A stretch of DNA of 64,000 nt from JARKPK01 sp964631235 (GTDB taxonomy: Bacteria; Planctomycetota; Planctomycetia; Pirellulales; Thermoguttaceae), in NCBI GenBank assembly GCA_964631235.1, contig CAZVZX010000009.1, positions 84,669-148,668 on the forward strand. Direction: 5' to 3'. Position 1 is the first letter of the stretch. Each line of letters starts with the position of its first letter. The notes under the pieces are model-generated. The model was given only the letters and a program-made list of their open reading frames with translations. It did not search any database and was not told the DNA's origin. Below, piece by piece: positions 35,489-44,142 of the stretch. The position numbers and the translations under genes were made by a program.

Positions 35489-36652
35489 TCATTCCGCCTT
35501 CTTCGCCTCGTCGGCCGATGCCGGTCCGGCTGGTTCGCGCGGGCCGGTTTCCGCCGGCGGTGGAACCACAGCGGCATCGCCCGGCGGCATCTCTTTGGGG
35601 TCTTTGATTGCCGGTGCGTCTGCGCTCTTGGCATTCAATTTCGGTGCAAGGATCAGCGTTACCGCTGTGCCGCGCGGCGGAATCCGTTCGGTGAAGGTCT
35701 CGAAGAGCAGATCGGCGTTGTCTTGAGGGCTGGCTACCGGCAGGTCGAGCATAGCCGACGGAAAATTCGAAACGCAGATGAAGTCGCCTCCCTCGGCCAT
35801 GTAGATCTTCTGCTTGGTCACTTCGTCTTCAAAGAAGCGGCTGCCGGCAAACACCCACGGATGTTCCATCGCTTTGCCGGTCTTTTGATTGCGAATCCAC
35901 TCTTGCGCGCGGACCGAGTGCTGCTTGCCCTTGTCGTCTTTCCAAACGAGGGTGACTTCGATTTCGGGGCCGGTGGCGGGCTTGTACTCGGGATGAAACA
36001 CAACCGACGTGCCCGGCGTTGCGCCCAAGGCCAACAAGGCCGCGTGAACCGCGAACGCCTTGACATCGACGGTAACCACCGACTCATGCTCTTTGGTGCC
36101 GGCAAGGCAGGCGAACATCTCCAACGGCACGTTGGTCTGGCACACCTGGCCAACCATCACCACCCGCTTGTTCTCCTTGTCGATCCACAGCGGACGCTCG
36201 GGATCGAGCCGAGTGAGTTTCTCCGGATGTTCCACCAGCGGGACGGGCGATTCCTTCTTCACCGTCGGCGGAGCCGCCGAGTCGCCGGGAGGGGTGTCGC
36301 CGGGCAGCGCCGGTTGGTCGGGCATCGGCCCACCGGGGACGAGGGCCGGCCCCGGCGCGGCGGGTTGGTCGGGTTTGGGCGGCTCGACGGTCGGCGTTTC
36401 GTCGGGTTTAGACGGCATCTGATCGCCGCCGCCCGGCGTAAGCGGGGTCGCAATGCCGCTTGGCGAGGAAGGCTCGACCGGTTGCTGCGCCGATTGATCG
36501 TTCGGCTTCGCGGCGTCGGGGGCGGCCGGTTTGCTCGGTGCCGGCTGCGGTTTCTTCGCCTCGCCCTGCGAGCAGGCGCTTAGCAGCGATGCCGCCGCGA
36601 TCAGCAACGCCAACGCCCATCCATCGGCACGGCAACGGGTTCGTTCCGACAT
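35489..36652 (-). CDS. YdjY-domain lipoprotein
   Basis: 387 aa, ATG 36650-36652 after GGAGGG. A hydrophobic segment ends in ASLLSACSQG: Cys27 is the likely lipidation site. A proline-rich linker of about 110 residues follows, then the YdjY domain (about 155-335): HESVVTVDVKAFAVHAALLALGATPGTSVVFHPEY, then IEVTLVWKDDKGKQHSVRAQEWI, WVFAGSRFFEDE and GGDFICVSNFPSAMLDLPVAS. YdjY proteins are periplasmic lipoproteins of unknown role, sometimes encoded with molybdenum or iron-sulfur proteins. The final 50 residues are polar and disordered-looking. Convergent with the Aas-like gene; no promoter is evident. Confidence 0.8.
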   Translation of the reverse strand: MSERTRCRADGWALALLIAAASLLSACSQGEAKKPQPAPSKPAAPDAAKPNDQSAQQPVEPSSPSGIATPLTPGGGDQMPSKPDETPTVEPPKPDQPAAPGPALVPGGPMPDQPALPGDTPPGDSAAPPTVKKESPVPLVEHPEKLTRLDPERPLWIDKENKRVVMVGQVCQTNVPLEMFACLAGTKEHESVVTVDVKAFAVHAALLALGATPGTSVVFHPEYKPATGPEIEVTLVWKDDKGKQHSVRAQEWIRNQKTGKAMEHPWVFAGSRFFEDEVTKQKIYMAEGGDFICVSNFPSAMLDLPVASPQDNADLLFETFTERIPPRGTAVTLILAPKLNAKSADAPAIKDPKEMPPGDAAVVPPPAETGPREPAGPASADEAKKAE

Positions 36653-36861
36653 GAGATTCCCTCCGTATTCTGAAGTGCGGAAAACAGCAGCCGACGGGTC
36701 GCGCCTTCCATCAAGCGGAACGTGCAACCGGCGGTCGGTTGGGCAATAGCGAAAAAAGGCATCCATGTGTAAGATACCCCTTTTGACCACCGGCAGTCAA
36801 TAGCCGGGCCGGCGCTTCGGGCGAGTCAGTCGTGCCGGAACCAGAGACAAGCATCACGACG

Positions 36862-38007
36862 ATGAGCACACAGCAACGCAAGGGGGCGCGTCGGTCGGCG
36901 CGCAAGGCCGTTGGTTCATCCGCCCGACAAAACGGAACGGGCTGTGCGACGGCCCGGCGCAAGGCGAACGATAGGCCCGGGGAAGCGAACGGTCGGTACG
37001 GGCAAGCGATTGGTCGGCACGGCGCCCAGAACGCGATCAGCCGAGCAAACCGGGCCGGCGCGGCCCCCAAGCCGGCCGGCGGCAAGAACCGGCCGACGGC
37101 AGCGGCGGAACTGGTTGCAGCCATCGTCTCGGGCAAGGCCGCGCGCCTCAAGCGTTCGACGCACCGCGCCAAGCAACTCGCCGCCGTAATGTGCGATCTA
37201 CAGCCGCAGTCGCCGCTGCTGGCGATCGACTATCGGGCCGAAGACCATTCAGTGGCGATTCTTTGCGAGAACCAAAGTCTGATTTCGGGCAACTGGACAA
37301 CGCATTTGCAGATCAACGGCGAGCCGGTCGATACGCCGGCATGGTCGTCGTCGATTTGGACATCGAACGCCGAGGCCGACTACCTCGAACTGTGTTGCGA
37401 GTTGCCTCAGGGCGGCAGGATCGAACGGGGGGTGATGTTGGGGCGCGCCGATCGATTCGCCCTGCTCTACGATGCCGTTCTTTTGGATTCGCCGGCGATG
37501 ATCGAAGTCGAGAATCGGATGGAACTGGCCCATGGAATCGCGTTCGAAAGAACACGAGCGAACACCGAGGCCGTGTTGCGACGCGGCACGAAGAACGCCG
37601 CATCCCGTCGTGCTCCCGCACTGGCGCGGTTGTTCCCTTTGGCTCTGCCCGAGTGGCGCGGAGCGGCGGCTTCGGGCGAGCTTTGGGCTGCCGGCCGAAC
37701 CGTGGCGTGGTCGTTGAGCCGGCGCGGCTGCGCGCTGTTCTCGCCGGTGTGGATCGACTTGGATCGGGGCCGATCGCAGCAGAAGCTCACTTGGCGGCAA
37801 TTGACCGTCGGCGAATCGCTTCGACGCGCGCCCGACGACGTCGCCGTCGGTTATCGGCTGGCCGTTGGAAAACATCAGTGGATCGTTTATCGATCGCTAG
37901 CCGCCCGCGGCAACCGAACGCTGTTGGGCCACAACCTTTCAACCGAGATGCTTGTGGCCCGATTCGAACGCGATGGCGAAGTGGATCCGCTGATCGAAAT
38001 CGAGTAG
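36862..38007 (+). CDS. Hypothetical protein with Arg-rich N-terminal tail
   Basis: 381 aa from ATG 36862; a GTG ten codons upstream (36832) could serve. The first 105 residues are basic and low-complexity (SAR/KAR/GR-rich, like RNA- or DNA-binding tails), then a folded part of about 275 residues with SPLLAIDYRAEDHSVAILCENQSLISG, NAEADYLELCCELPQGGRIERGVMLGRADRFALLYDAVL and AVGYRLAVGKHQWIVYRSLAARGN. The folded part alternates strands like a beta-sandwich. I recognise no family and no catalytic motif. Divergent from the YdjY lipoprotein gene (start codons about 210 nt apart). Confidence 0.55.
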   Translation: MSTQQRKGARRSARKAVGSSARQNGTGCATARRKANDRPGEANGRYGQAIGRHGAQNAISRANRAGAAPKPAGGKNRPTAAAELVAAIVSGKAARLKRSTHRAKQLAAVMCDLQPQSPLLAIDYRAEDHSVAILCENQSLISGNWTTHLQINGEPVDTPAWSSSIWTSNAEADYLELCCELPQGGRIERGVMLGRADRFALLYDAVLLDSPAMIEVENRMELAHGIAFERTRANTEAVLRRGTKNAASRRAPALARLFPLALPEWRGAAASGELWAAGRTVAWSLSRRGCALFSPVWIDLDRGRSQQKLTWRQLTVGESLRRAPDDVAVGYRLAVGKHQWIVYRSLAARGNRTLLGHNLSTEMLVARFERDGEVDPLIEIE

Positions 38008-38108
38008 GGCGGCCGCGCGTCGCTCTCGGCCCGCTCCTGGTCTTTCGTCCCGGCAGTCGCGGAATCCCCGGGGCCGCGTGGATGCCTGCGGCAACAGCCG
38101 CTTTTCCA

Positions 38109-39788
38109 TCACACCGGTTTCGTCCACGCCGGGAACTCGATTTCGATCTGTTCGCGTTCGGATTTGCAGATTTCGCGCAGGTCTTCGCGGGCACGGAAGA
38201 AGGCATCGACCACGGCGGGATCCCATTGCTGTCCGGCGCCGGCGCGGAAGATGGCGTCGATCTTTTCGTCGGGCATTCCTTTGCGGTAGGGACGATCGCT
38301 GCCCATGGCGTCGTACGAGTCGGCCACGGCAACGATGCGGGCCGCCATGGGGATGTTGGCGCCAGCCAGGTTTTGCGGGTAGCCGCCGCCGTCCCATGAT
38401 TCGTGGTGGTGGAGCACGATCGGCAGCACATCGCCCAACTTCGTCAAATCGCGGAGAATCTTATGGCCGATCACCACATGCCGCTTGATGTGTTCGTATT
38501 CGGCCTCGGTGAGTTTGTCGGGCTTGCGGAGAACTTGGTCGTCGATGCCGATCTTGCCGATGTCGTGCAACAGGCCGGCCAGGTAAATGGTGTGCGTTTC
38601 GGCGCGGTCGCAGCCCATCTCTTCGGCCAGCCGGACGGCCAGCCGGGCCACGCGATCGCTATGACCGCAGGTGTATTGGTCCTTGGCGTCGATGGCCGAG
38701 GTCAGCGCGCGAACGATGCCGGCCAACAGCTCGCGCTGCTGGCGATAGAGTTCGATGTTGCCGCTGTGGATGCCGACGATGGCCGCCACGGAGTTGAGCA
38801 AGCTGGCTTCAACGGTACCGAATTCTAGGCCGCGGCGATGATTGACCGCCGCGAGCCAACCGAACAAATGCTCGCCTTCGACCAGCGCAACGACGACCAA
38901 CTCGCGGACCTCGGCAACGGGCCAGCCCTCACGCCGTGTCGCGTAGTTGACCACAGTGGGGCGGCCGCCGGGATTCGGATTGAGGTAGGCGATGATCGCG
39001 TTGAACTGATCTTCGGAGATGGGGCACGTGCCGCCGGTAAGCATCAGGCTCTTGGATCGGGCCGTGTGTTGCAGCGAAGCGTCTTGTACGGTCACGGGCA
39101 GAAACTGCAAGACGAACGCCTCGGCCGGAACCACCTCGCCGAGCCAATCGAGGGCAATCCGCCCCAGCTCTTCGTCGCTTTCCGAGATCCGCAGATGCTG
39201 CGTCAGCCGATGGAGCAGGCTGATCTCTTCATACGTCGCGGCCAAATTGGCCGTGAGGCTCCGCGTTTCGTGCTCGAGTTCGGCGGCGCGCAGCGCGGCA
39301 GATCGCTCGGCCGAGTAGAGTTCGGCCATGCGGAGCAGGGCGTCGGGCTCCCACGGCTTTTGCCGCAGCATCCAGCACGCCGTTTGCGCCGCGTCGATCT
39401 GAAGCTCTTCGCATGTGCGCGAAATCGTTTCATGGGGTCGCGGACGCCGCGTGAGGAACATCGAAGCAGCCACCAGCGGAGTCGCGGCGGTTGTCACGCA
39501 GGGAACGGCCAGGGTGATCAGCGGGTCTTCCTCGTCGATGAATTCGGCACGGTTGCGTTCGCCCACCGCGCGAAGCAAAGCGGCGCGTTGCGACCAATCG
39601 CGCCGCGGCAGATCGTCGGGCAGAACGACCGGTTCGCCGTTGCGCCCGTCAAAAAGGGCGAATGATGCGCCAAACAGCCGCTGCAACCGTGCAGCCTCGG
39701 CGAGTGCGACATCGGCATCATTCGTCGGCGTGGCCAACGAACCGAATAACGACGCGTTGGGAATCGAAGTCAGTGTTGCTGCGTGCAT
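38109..39788 (-). CDS. GAF and HD-GYP domain c-di-GMP phosphodiesterase-like protein
   Basis: 559 aa from ATG 39786-39788 (MHAATLTSIPNAS). A helical N-terminus (about 1-195, ending in a coiled coil SAALRAAELEHETRSLTANLA) precedes a GAF domain (about 200-340) and an HD-GYP domain (about 365-540). The latter shows HSDRVARLAVRLAEEMGC, LAGLLHDIGKIGID (HD dyad near residue 405), and HHHESWDGGGYPQNLAG with GYP near residue 460. HD-GYP enzymes hydrolyse c-di-GMP to GMP; all key metal ligands I can check are present, so it is likely active. Cytoplasmic. The frame stays open far upstream but is arginine-rich and gene-less, so 39788 is preferred. Confidence 0.85.
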   Translation of the reverse strand: MHAATLTSIPNASLFGSLATPTNDADVALAEAARLQRLFGASFALFDGRNGEPVVLPDDLPRRDWSQRAALLRAVGERNRAEFIDEEDPLITLAVPCVTTAATPLVAASMFLTRRPRPHETISRTCEELQIDAAQTACWMLRQKPWEPDALLRMAELYSAERSAALRAAELEHETRSLTANLAATYEEISLLHRLTQHLRISESDEELGRIALDWLGEVVPAEAFVLQFLPVTVQDASLQHTARSKSLMLTGGTCPISEDQFNAIIAYLNPNPGGRPTVVNYATRREGWPVAEVRELVVVALVEGEHLFGWLAAVNHRRGLEFGTVEASLLNSVAAIVGIHSGNIELYRQQRELLAGIVRALTSAIDAKDQYTCGHSDRVARLAVRLAEEMGCDRAETHTIYLAGLLHDIGKIGIDDQVLRKPDKLTEAEYEHIKRHVVIGHKILRDLTKLGDVLPIVLHHHESWDGGGYPQNLAGANIPMAARIVAVADSYDAMGSDRPYRKGMPDEKIDAIFRAGAGQQWDPAVVDAFFRAREDLREICKSEREQIEIEFPAWTKPV

Positions 39789-40042
39789 GGTTGTCCGCGC
39801 TGCGGTTGCGCCGGTCTCCGTCGAACCTCGGCAAGGGAACGGCTGGTTCGGGTCGCCTGAAGGAGTCGCGCTGAACTTGGATAGCGGCCGCGCACACGGC
39901 GAAGCGGGATGTTGCGCACCGCACCTGCTCAGACCGCCTCGTGTTCTCCGCCGTTTTTCGGCATTGCTCCCATCGAGCGACCGCATGGTTTTTTCACAGG
40001 CCGCCGAAGGAATTGCGACCCAAAAAAACCTTGCATGAAAAT
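39789..40042. other. Intergenic segment upstream of the HD-GYP gene
   Basis: No gene is recognised. An A/T-richer part (TTTTTTCACAGG and CAAAAAAACC) lies around 39985-40030 and may hold the promoter; no clear -35/-10 pair was found. Confidence 0.35.
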
Positions 40043-40435
40043 CTACTGCGCAGATTCGTTTTCGTGGTCGTCGTCCCCGATCGGCCCCGCCCGTATTATT
40101 CCGGCCGCAGACCGCCTTTGCCGCTTGTGTCGTTTGTGATGCAGCGGGACGGTCGAAAATCGCTGTGTCTGGTCGCCCACGGGCAGGTATTCGGGCGGAG
40201 GAACATTCGCGGAGTAGGCGACGGAGAACAAAGTGCCGCTTGAGAAACGAGCGAGAGGGGGCCGTTCCACCGCCGAACGCTCCCGTCGACGCTGGCATCG
40301 ATCCGAAGAAATCGCGTTTCGGCCTTGCCGAGAACGGCTCCGGCGGGGCAGACCCCTCCGGCTGCATGTCTTCGTGCCGCCCAGGTGTGCGGATTTGATC
40401 GCTTCTTCCACGGACCGCCGGCAGCGATCGGACAC
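40043..40435 (-). CDS. Possible hypothetical protein
   Basis: 130 aa from a GTG at 40435, in the gap between the HD-GYP gene and repeat B2. The N-terminal half is arginine-rich and the C-terminal half (SSGTLFSVAYSANVPPPEYL, VGDQTQRFSTVPLHH) more protein-like; a parallel frame contains RFLRIDASVDGSVRRWNGPL, so a frameshifted gene is also possible. Weak start context. No family recognised. Confidence 0.3.
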   Translation of the reverse strand: MSDRCRRSVEEAIKSAHLGGTKTCSRRGLPRRSRSRQGRNAISSDRCQRRRERSAVERPPLARFSSGTLFSVAYSANVPPPEYLPVGDQTQRFSTVPLHHKRHKRQRRSAAGIIRAGPIGDDDHENESAQ

Positions 40436-40530
40436 ACTTGTGCGAACGCCGTAAGAATCGGCGCGGAGCGTGCGCTTTTCGGCGGAGCGATTGAAACAGC
40501 GAGTTTGACCGTCGCGGGGAATCCGCCTCT

Positions 40531-40641
40531 GCCTAACCGCTCGTTGAAAAACACGATTCCAATGAGATCAGCCCGCGGTTCTTCGGAAAACGCACACGGC
40601 CCCCAATCCAAAAAAACGGCTTTTTCAACGGGCTGCTAACC
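40531..40641. repeat. Dispersed repeat family B, copy 2 (MITE-like, inverted ends)
   Basis: Left end CTAACCGCTCGTTGAAAAA-CACGATTCC; right end GGCTTTTTCAACGGGCTGCT followed by AACCGC. Inverted complements over about 18-20 nt. The interior GCCCGCGGTTCTTCGGAAAA and CGCACACGGCC resembles copy 3. The right end overlaps the last codons of the PilO-PilP-like gene. Confidence 0.75.
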
Positions 40642-41670
40642 GCGAGGGGAGGCGCTCGATGTCGGGGCGGCCACAACTCCCGACTCTTTCAGACTGGCGC
40701 CGGCAGTGACGATCCGAGGCGTGCCGTCCAATTCAATCTCGACGGCATTTCGACCGATGCGTTTGACCACGCCCTTGCTTTCGCCGATGACGAACGATTC
40801 GCCTTCGCCGAGCTTGAACTGTTTGCCGATGGTTCGTGCGTCGATCCACACCTGCGGTCGGCCGTCCACTTGCAAAATGGCCGTCACATAGGCGAACTTG
40901 GCGTGGTCGAAGGCGGGCGGTTTGGGCGGCGGGGGCTTGGGGGGATCGGGCCGCGGCGGCGGATCGCGCCGGACGACGACCGGCGGCGGGGGCGGCGAAT
41001 AGGGCGTAAACAGCCCGACCGCATCGACGAATCGTTCGCCCTCCATCCTCCGGCGCACGATGGTGCGAACGTAGTCGTCAACGCTGGACTGCGCCAACCG
41101 CGCCACGCGGCCCTCGGCAAGCCGATCGGTGCGATCGGCGGTGGCCAGTGCGGCCGCCTCGATCGTAACCGCCAAGTCGAACTCTTTGCCGCCATCGACC
41201 GGGTTCAACGAAAGCCGGCGAATCTGATGCAGGTGCGGTGCGGTGTAGAACTCGTAGAGAAAACGGGTGAGCTGATCGAGCGAGGCCCTGCCTTCCAAAC
41301 GGAAGGGGTAGATGGTGTAAACACCCTTGCGCGGCTGACCTTCGCTGGAGAAGATGTCGGCGGTGCGGAATTTCGCTTTGTTCGCGGTATCGCGGAGCCA
41401 GCGCTGATAGGCCGAACGAGCCGCGTCGGGGCGCGTGGGAAGCGAAAGCTTCTCCCAGGCCGCCAGCTTTTCCGCATTGGCCTTTTGGCCGCGGAGCAGG
41501 TTCTGCTTCTTCTCGAGTTCCGCGCGTTTTGCTTCGCACTGCCGCTGCAGCTCGGCCAACGAGTAGTTCGTCGTTCCACCGGTGCTGGAAAGCACCCAAT
41601 AGAGCCCCGCCAGCGCCACGATGCCGCCGGTGGCGATCGCCAGTATTTTTTCGCGCTTCTTCAATTCCAT
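40636..41670 (-). CDS. PilO-PilP-like fusion (type IV pilus / T2SS inner-membrane assembly)
   Basis: 344 aa. ATG 41668-41670, 8 nt downstream of the preceding gene's stop, so an operon. Opens with MELKKREKILAIATGGIVALAGLYW (transmembrane helix about 8-26), a coiled coil (YSLAELQRQCEAKRAELEKKQN), then a strand-rich cap with GVYTIYPFRLEGRASLDQLTRFLYEFYTAPHLHQIRRLSLN, the ferredoxin-like PilO/GspM pattern. After a proline-rich linker (about 225-250) comes TAILQVDGRPQVWIDARTIGKQFKLGEGESF-type sequence ending in GTPRIVTAGAS, like PilP or the GspC HR domain. So two proteins normally separate appear joined. Role: periplasmic alignment complex linking the inner-membrane platform to a secretin, which is not encoded here. 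Confidence 0.7.
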   Translation of the reverse strand: MELKKREKILAIATGGIVALAGLYWVLSSTGGTTNYSLAELQRQCEAKRAELEKKQNLLRGQKANAEKLAAWEKLSLPTRPDAARSAYQRWLRDTANKAKFRTADIFSSEGQPRKGVYTIYPFRLEGRASLDQLTRFLYEFYTAPHLHQIRRLSLNPVDGGKEFDLAVTIEAAALATADRTDRLAEGRVARLAQSSVDDYVRTIVRRRMEGERFVDAVGLFTPYSPPPPPVVVRRDPPPRPDPPKPPPPKPPAFDHAKFAYVTAILQVDGRPQVWIDARTIGKQFKLGEGESFVIGESKGVVKRIGRNAVEIELDGTPRIVTAGASLKESGVVAAPTSSASPRG

Positions 41671-41678
41671 CGCTTCTG

Positions 41679-43190
41679 CTATTTCTTCTTTTCCGGCGAC
41701 ACGAGAACCGAGGCGGAGAACTTCCAGTCGTAATGCTTTTGCGAACTGTCTTTCGCGCTGTCTTTTTCCACTACTCGATGGCCGCCTTCGCGCGACGTTT
41801 CGTGCAAGCGGGCAATGGCGTCGGCCTGGGCGAATCCCTCGATTTTGATTTCGCCGCCGCGCGGGCCGGTTGCCATGCTCATTTGCCGCAGCATCGCCTC
41901 TTTAGCGGGGGGAAACATCGCCGAAAGCCGATGGAGCTCGTCGAGCCATACGATATCTTCCGAGGCCCATTTCTCGATCTCGCGGACCTTGGCGTCGAGC
42001 TTTTGCGCGCGTTCGACCTGAGCGCCGACGGTTTTCAATTGCGTGTTCAACTCGGTCAATTCGCTTTCCAGCCAGTTGCGCTGCAACCGCTGGAAAAGGA
42101 ACCAGCCGAGGAAAATCAAGCACACCGCGCTGCCGGCCAAGATATATCGCCGCCGCCGGCTCGGCGGCGACGGACGCCGTCGCGGGTTGAGGAAGTCGAT
42201 CGTCGGTCGCTCGTCGCACAACTCGTCGGCCAGCGCGCCCCACAGTGCCGAATACTGTTCGGGCTGCGGCGGGGGCTGCTGCTTCAACCGCGCGGAAAGC
42301 TCGACTTGCCCTTGCGGATCGAATGCGGTGGTCGGCACATCGAACAACTCGCCCAACGTCCGAATCAGCACCGAATGGTCGATCACAGTGCCGACCACCA
42401 GCAGCGACTCGACGCGCCGCCCGTCAAGCTGGTTTTGCACAGCCGCCACTGTGCGGCGAATCTCTCCGATCAGAAGGGACTGGCGATCTTCGTCGCCCGA
42501 TTCGCCTGCGGGAAGACGAGCCGTCCGCATGAACACCGGCCGCCCGTTCGTCCAAGCGATCAGGTCCGCGCTTTCCTCCGCCGGAGCGATGATCAGTGTC
42601 AGTTTGGCGTCGTCCAGCAGTCCGCTCCGCCGAACCAGCGATGCGGTGGCGCACGGCCGAAGCACGAGCCGCTTCAACTCCAACCCGGCCGCCTCGCACA
42701 CCGCACGGAATTCGGCGGCTGTCGCCGGCGCCAACGCCGCGGCGAGAACCTCGCGCGGCTGCAACGGATCGTCGTTCAGCGGAACGTAATCGAACAGCCA
42801 ACTTTCGTCGAATTGGTGGAACTCGCGCGCGGCCTGGAAACGCACCAGTTCAGGCAGTTCATCGTCGGGCGACGGCGGCAGGCTCATTTGCCGCAGCTCT
42901 ACTTGATCGCGGCCGACGATGACAATCGCCTCGTGACGCCCGATTCCCAATTCGGCCAAGGTGGCCGACAGCACGGTGCCGCATTTCGATGGACCGGCGG
43001 ATTCCCCCTCTGCGGCGACCACTTCGGATGGCCCTGCAGAAGTGGCGGCCTCGTCGTCGGCCGGCGGCTTGCCCAGCTCGTCGCACGGCAACGAAAGCGA
43101 GTGCTCGACAACAACACGTCCCCCGCGCTCGGCCGCCACGACCAACCGCAAACGATCGTTGCCACGCTCAAACGCAATCAGTCGGGCCAT
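41679..43190 (-). CDS. PilM-PilN-like fusion (GspL-like)
   Basis: 503 aa, ATG 43188-43190. N-terminal cytoplasmic actin-like part (about 1-320): VLSATLAELGIGRHEAIVIVGRD, RQMSLPPSPDDELPELVRFQAAREF (the PilM/GspL pattern 'P.s.d.el...v..Q'), AALAPATAAEFRAVCEAAGL and EIRRTVAAVQNQLDGRRVESLLVVG. A transmembrane helix (RRYILAGSAVCLIFLGWFLF, about 350-370) is followed by a coiled coil (LESELTELNTQLKTVGAQVERAQ) and a periplasmic PilN-like ferredoxin-type domain (GEIKIEGFAQADAIARLH). This matches GspL, or a PilM joined to PilN. It precedes the PilO-PilP-like gene by 8 nt. No secretin or ATPase gene is adjacent. Confidence 0.75.
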   Translation of the reverse strand: MARLIAFERGNDRLRLVVAAERGGRVVVEHSLSLPCDELGKPPADDEAATSAGPSEVVAAEGESAGPSKCGTVLSATLAELGIGRHEAIVIVGRDQVELRQMSLPPSPDDELPELVRFQAAREFHQFDESWLFDYVPLNDDPLQPREVLAAALAPATAAEFRAVCEAAGLELKRLVLRPCATASLVRRSGLLDDAKLTLIIAPAEESADLIAWTNGRPVFMRTARLPAGESGDEDRQSLLIGEIRRTVAAVQNQLDGRRVESLLVVGTVIDHSVLIRTLGELFDVPTTAFDPQGQVELSARLKQQPPPQPEQYSALWGALADELCDERPTIDFLNPRRRPSPPSRRRRYILAGSAVCLIFLGWFLFQRLQRNWLESELTELNTQLKTVGAQVERAQKLDAKVREIEKWASEDIVWLDELHRLSAMFPPAKEAMLRQMSMATGPRGGEIKIEGFAQADAIARLHETSREGGHRVVEKDSAKDSSQKHYDWKFSASVLVSPEKKK

Positions 43191-43808
43191 CAGTCAGCAC
43201 TCGGGGAAAATCGTGAATCGAGCGAATCGAACAAGGATACGCGTCGAGTTGATCGTGCGTTGCGCCGGAACAGAACACACCCAGGGTTGATTGTTAATTT
43301 TGGTGATAAAGAAAGAAGCCTTCCCTTTTGTCGCCGGAGACATCGCACCGGCCATACTGCTCAGTATAATTCAACCCCCGGCAAAGACGATAGTTTCCGC
43401 TCGATTCTGTAATACCACGAACTGGATTCATTGGGGAGGCGTTGGGGTAATCGCGGACTCGTACGCTCTGGAGAGGAAATCGCCGACGCACACTCGTCGG
43501 ATTCTCGTATCTCTCAGTGCCTCTTCGGGTTAGTCGTCGGAAAACATCTACCCCATGCCGATTTGACAGCCGACGCCTGCGCCATAGGCTTAACTTGGAG
43601 GCAGTTGGGCCGTGCGGCGCCGACGGTTACAGGCGTCGTGTGGGTCCATTAGTCGCGGTCGCTTGCGTCGCGACGGCCTGCCGGCGGCAGGGGCCGAGTG
43701 TCCGCCCGGGGGTGTCGTTTGCCGTTGCCGAGTTGTTGCATGATTGGCGGATTTGCGCGGTTCTTCTTCGGCCGCACGAAGCCTGCCGCTCGTACTGTGG
43801 GGTGTGCG
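43191..43808. other. Intergenic region between divergent pilus genes
   Basis: About 620 nt between the PilM-PilN-like gene (minus) and the Flp pilin (plus). Contains CTCAGTATAATTCAACC near 43362-43378 (a TATAAT or, inverted, TTGAATTATACT), but no matching -35 was found. No gene recognised. Confidence 0.4.
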
Positions 43809-44009
43809 ATGGATGAAAAGCCCTCTCTGGTCCGCCGGCTGCGATGTTGCATTAGCGACGAGCAAGGCGCTACGGCCGTCGAGTATGCCGTGATGTTGGC
43901 AATGGTTCTCCTCTCGGTGCTGGCCGCCATCGGAACAGTCGGAGCGCAAACCGGCGGCATGTGGAACGGAATCGTCAGCGGCCTGAAAGCGGTGGGCTTC
44001 ATTCCCTAA
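43809..44009 (+). CDS. Flp/Fap family type IVb pilin
   Basis: 66 aa from ATG 43809 with GGGGTG upstream. Basic leader MDEKPSLVRRLRCCISDEQG ends at the Gly cut site, then ATAVEYAVMLAMVLLSVLAA (E5 and Y6 of the mature pilin as in Flp) and a short tail (GMWNGIVSGLKAVGFIP). Flp pilins are processed by TadV-type peptidases and assembled by the Tad system; none of its partners (CpaF, TadB/C, RcpA) is in this window, so this is an orphan Flp gene. Its neighbours on the other strand belong to a PilMNOP/GspLMC-like set. Confidence 0.85.
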   Translation: MDEKPSLVRRLRCCISDEQGATAVEYAVMLAMVLLSVLAAIGTVGAQTGGMWNGIVSGLKAVGFIP

Positions 44010-44142
44010 TTGCGACCGAACGCGCCGCCGCGTGTGGCACTTTCGACATCTTCCCGAGCGTCCACATCGTCGGCCGCACGCCGCTGCCACCGATGCCGTT
44101 GTCTTCGCCGGGCCGACGCTCTAATCCTCAGCCGTCCGGTCC

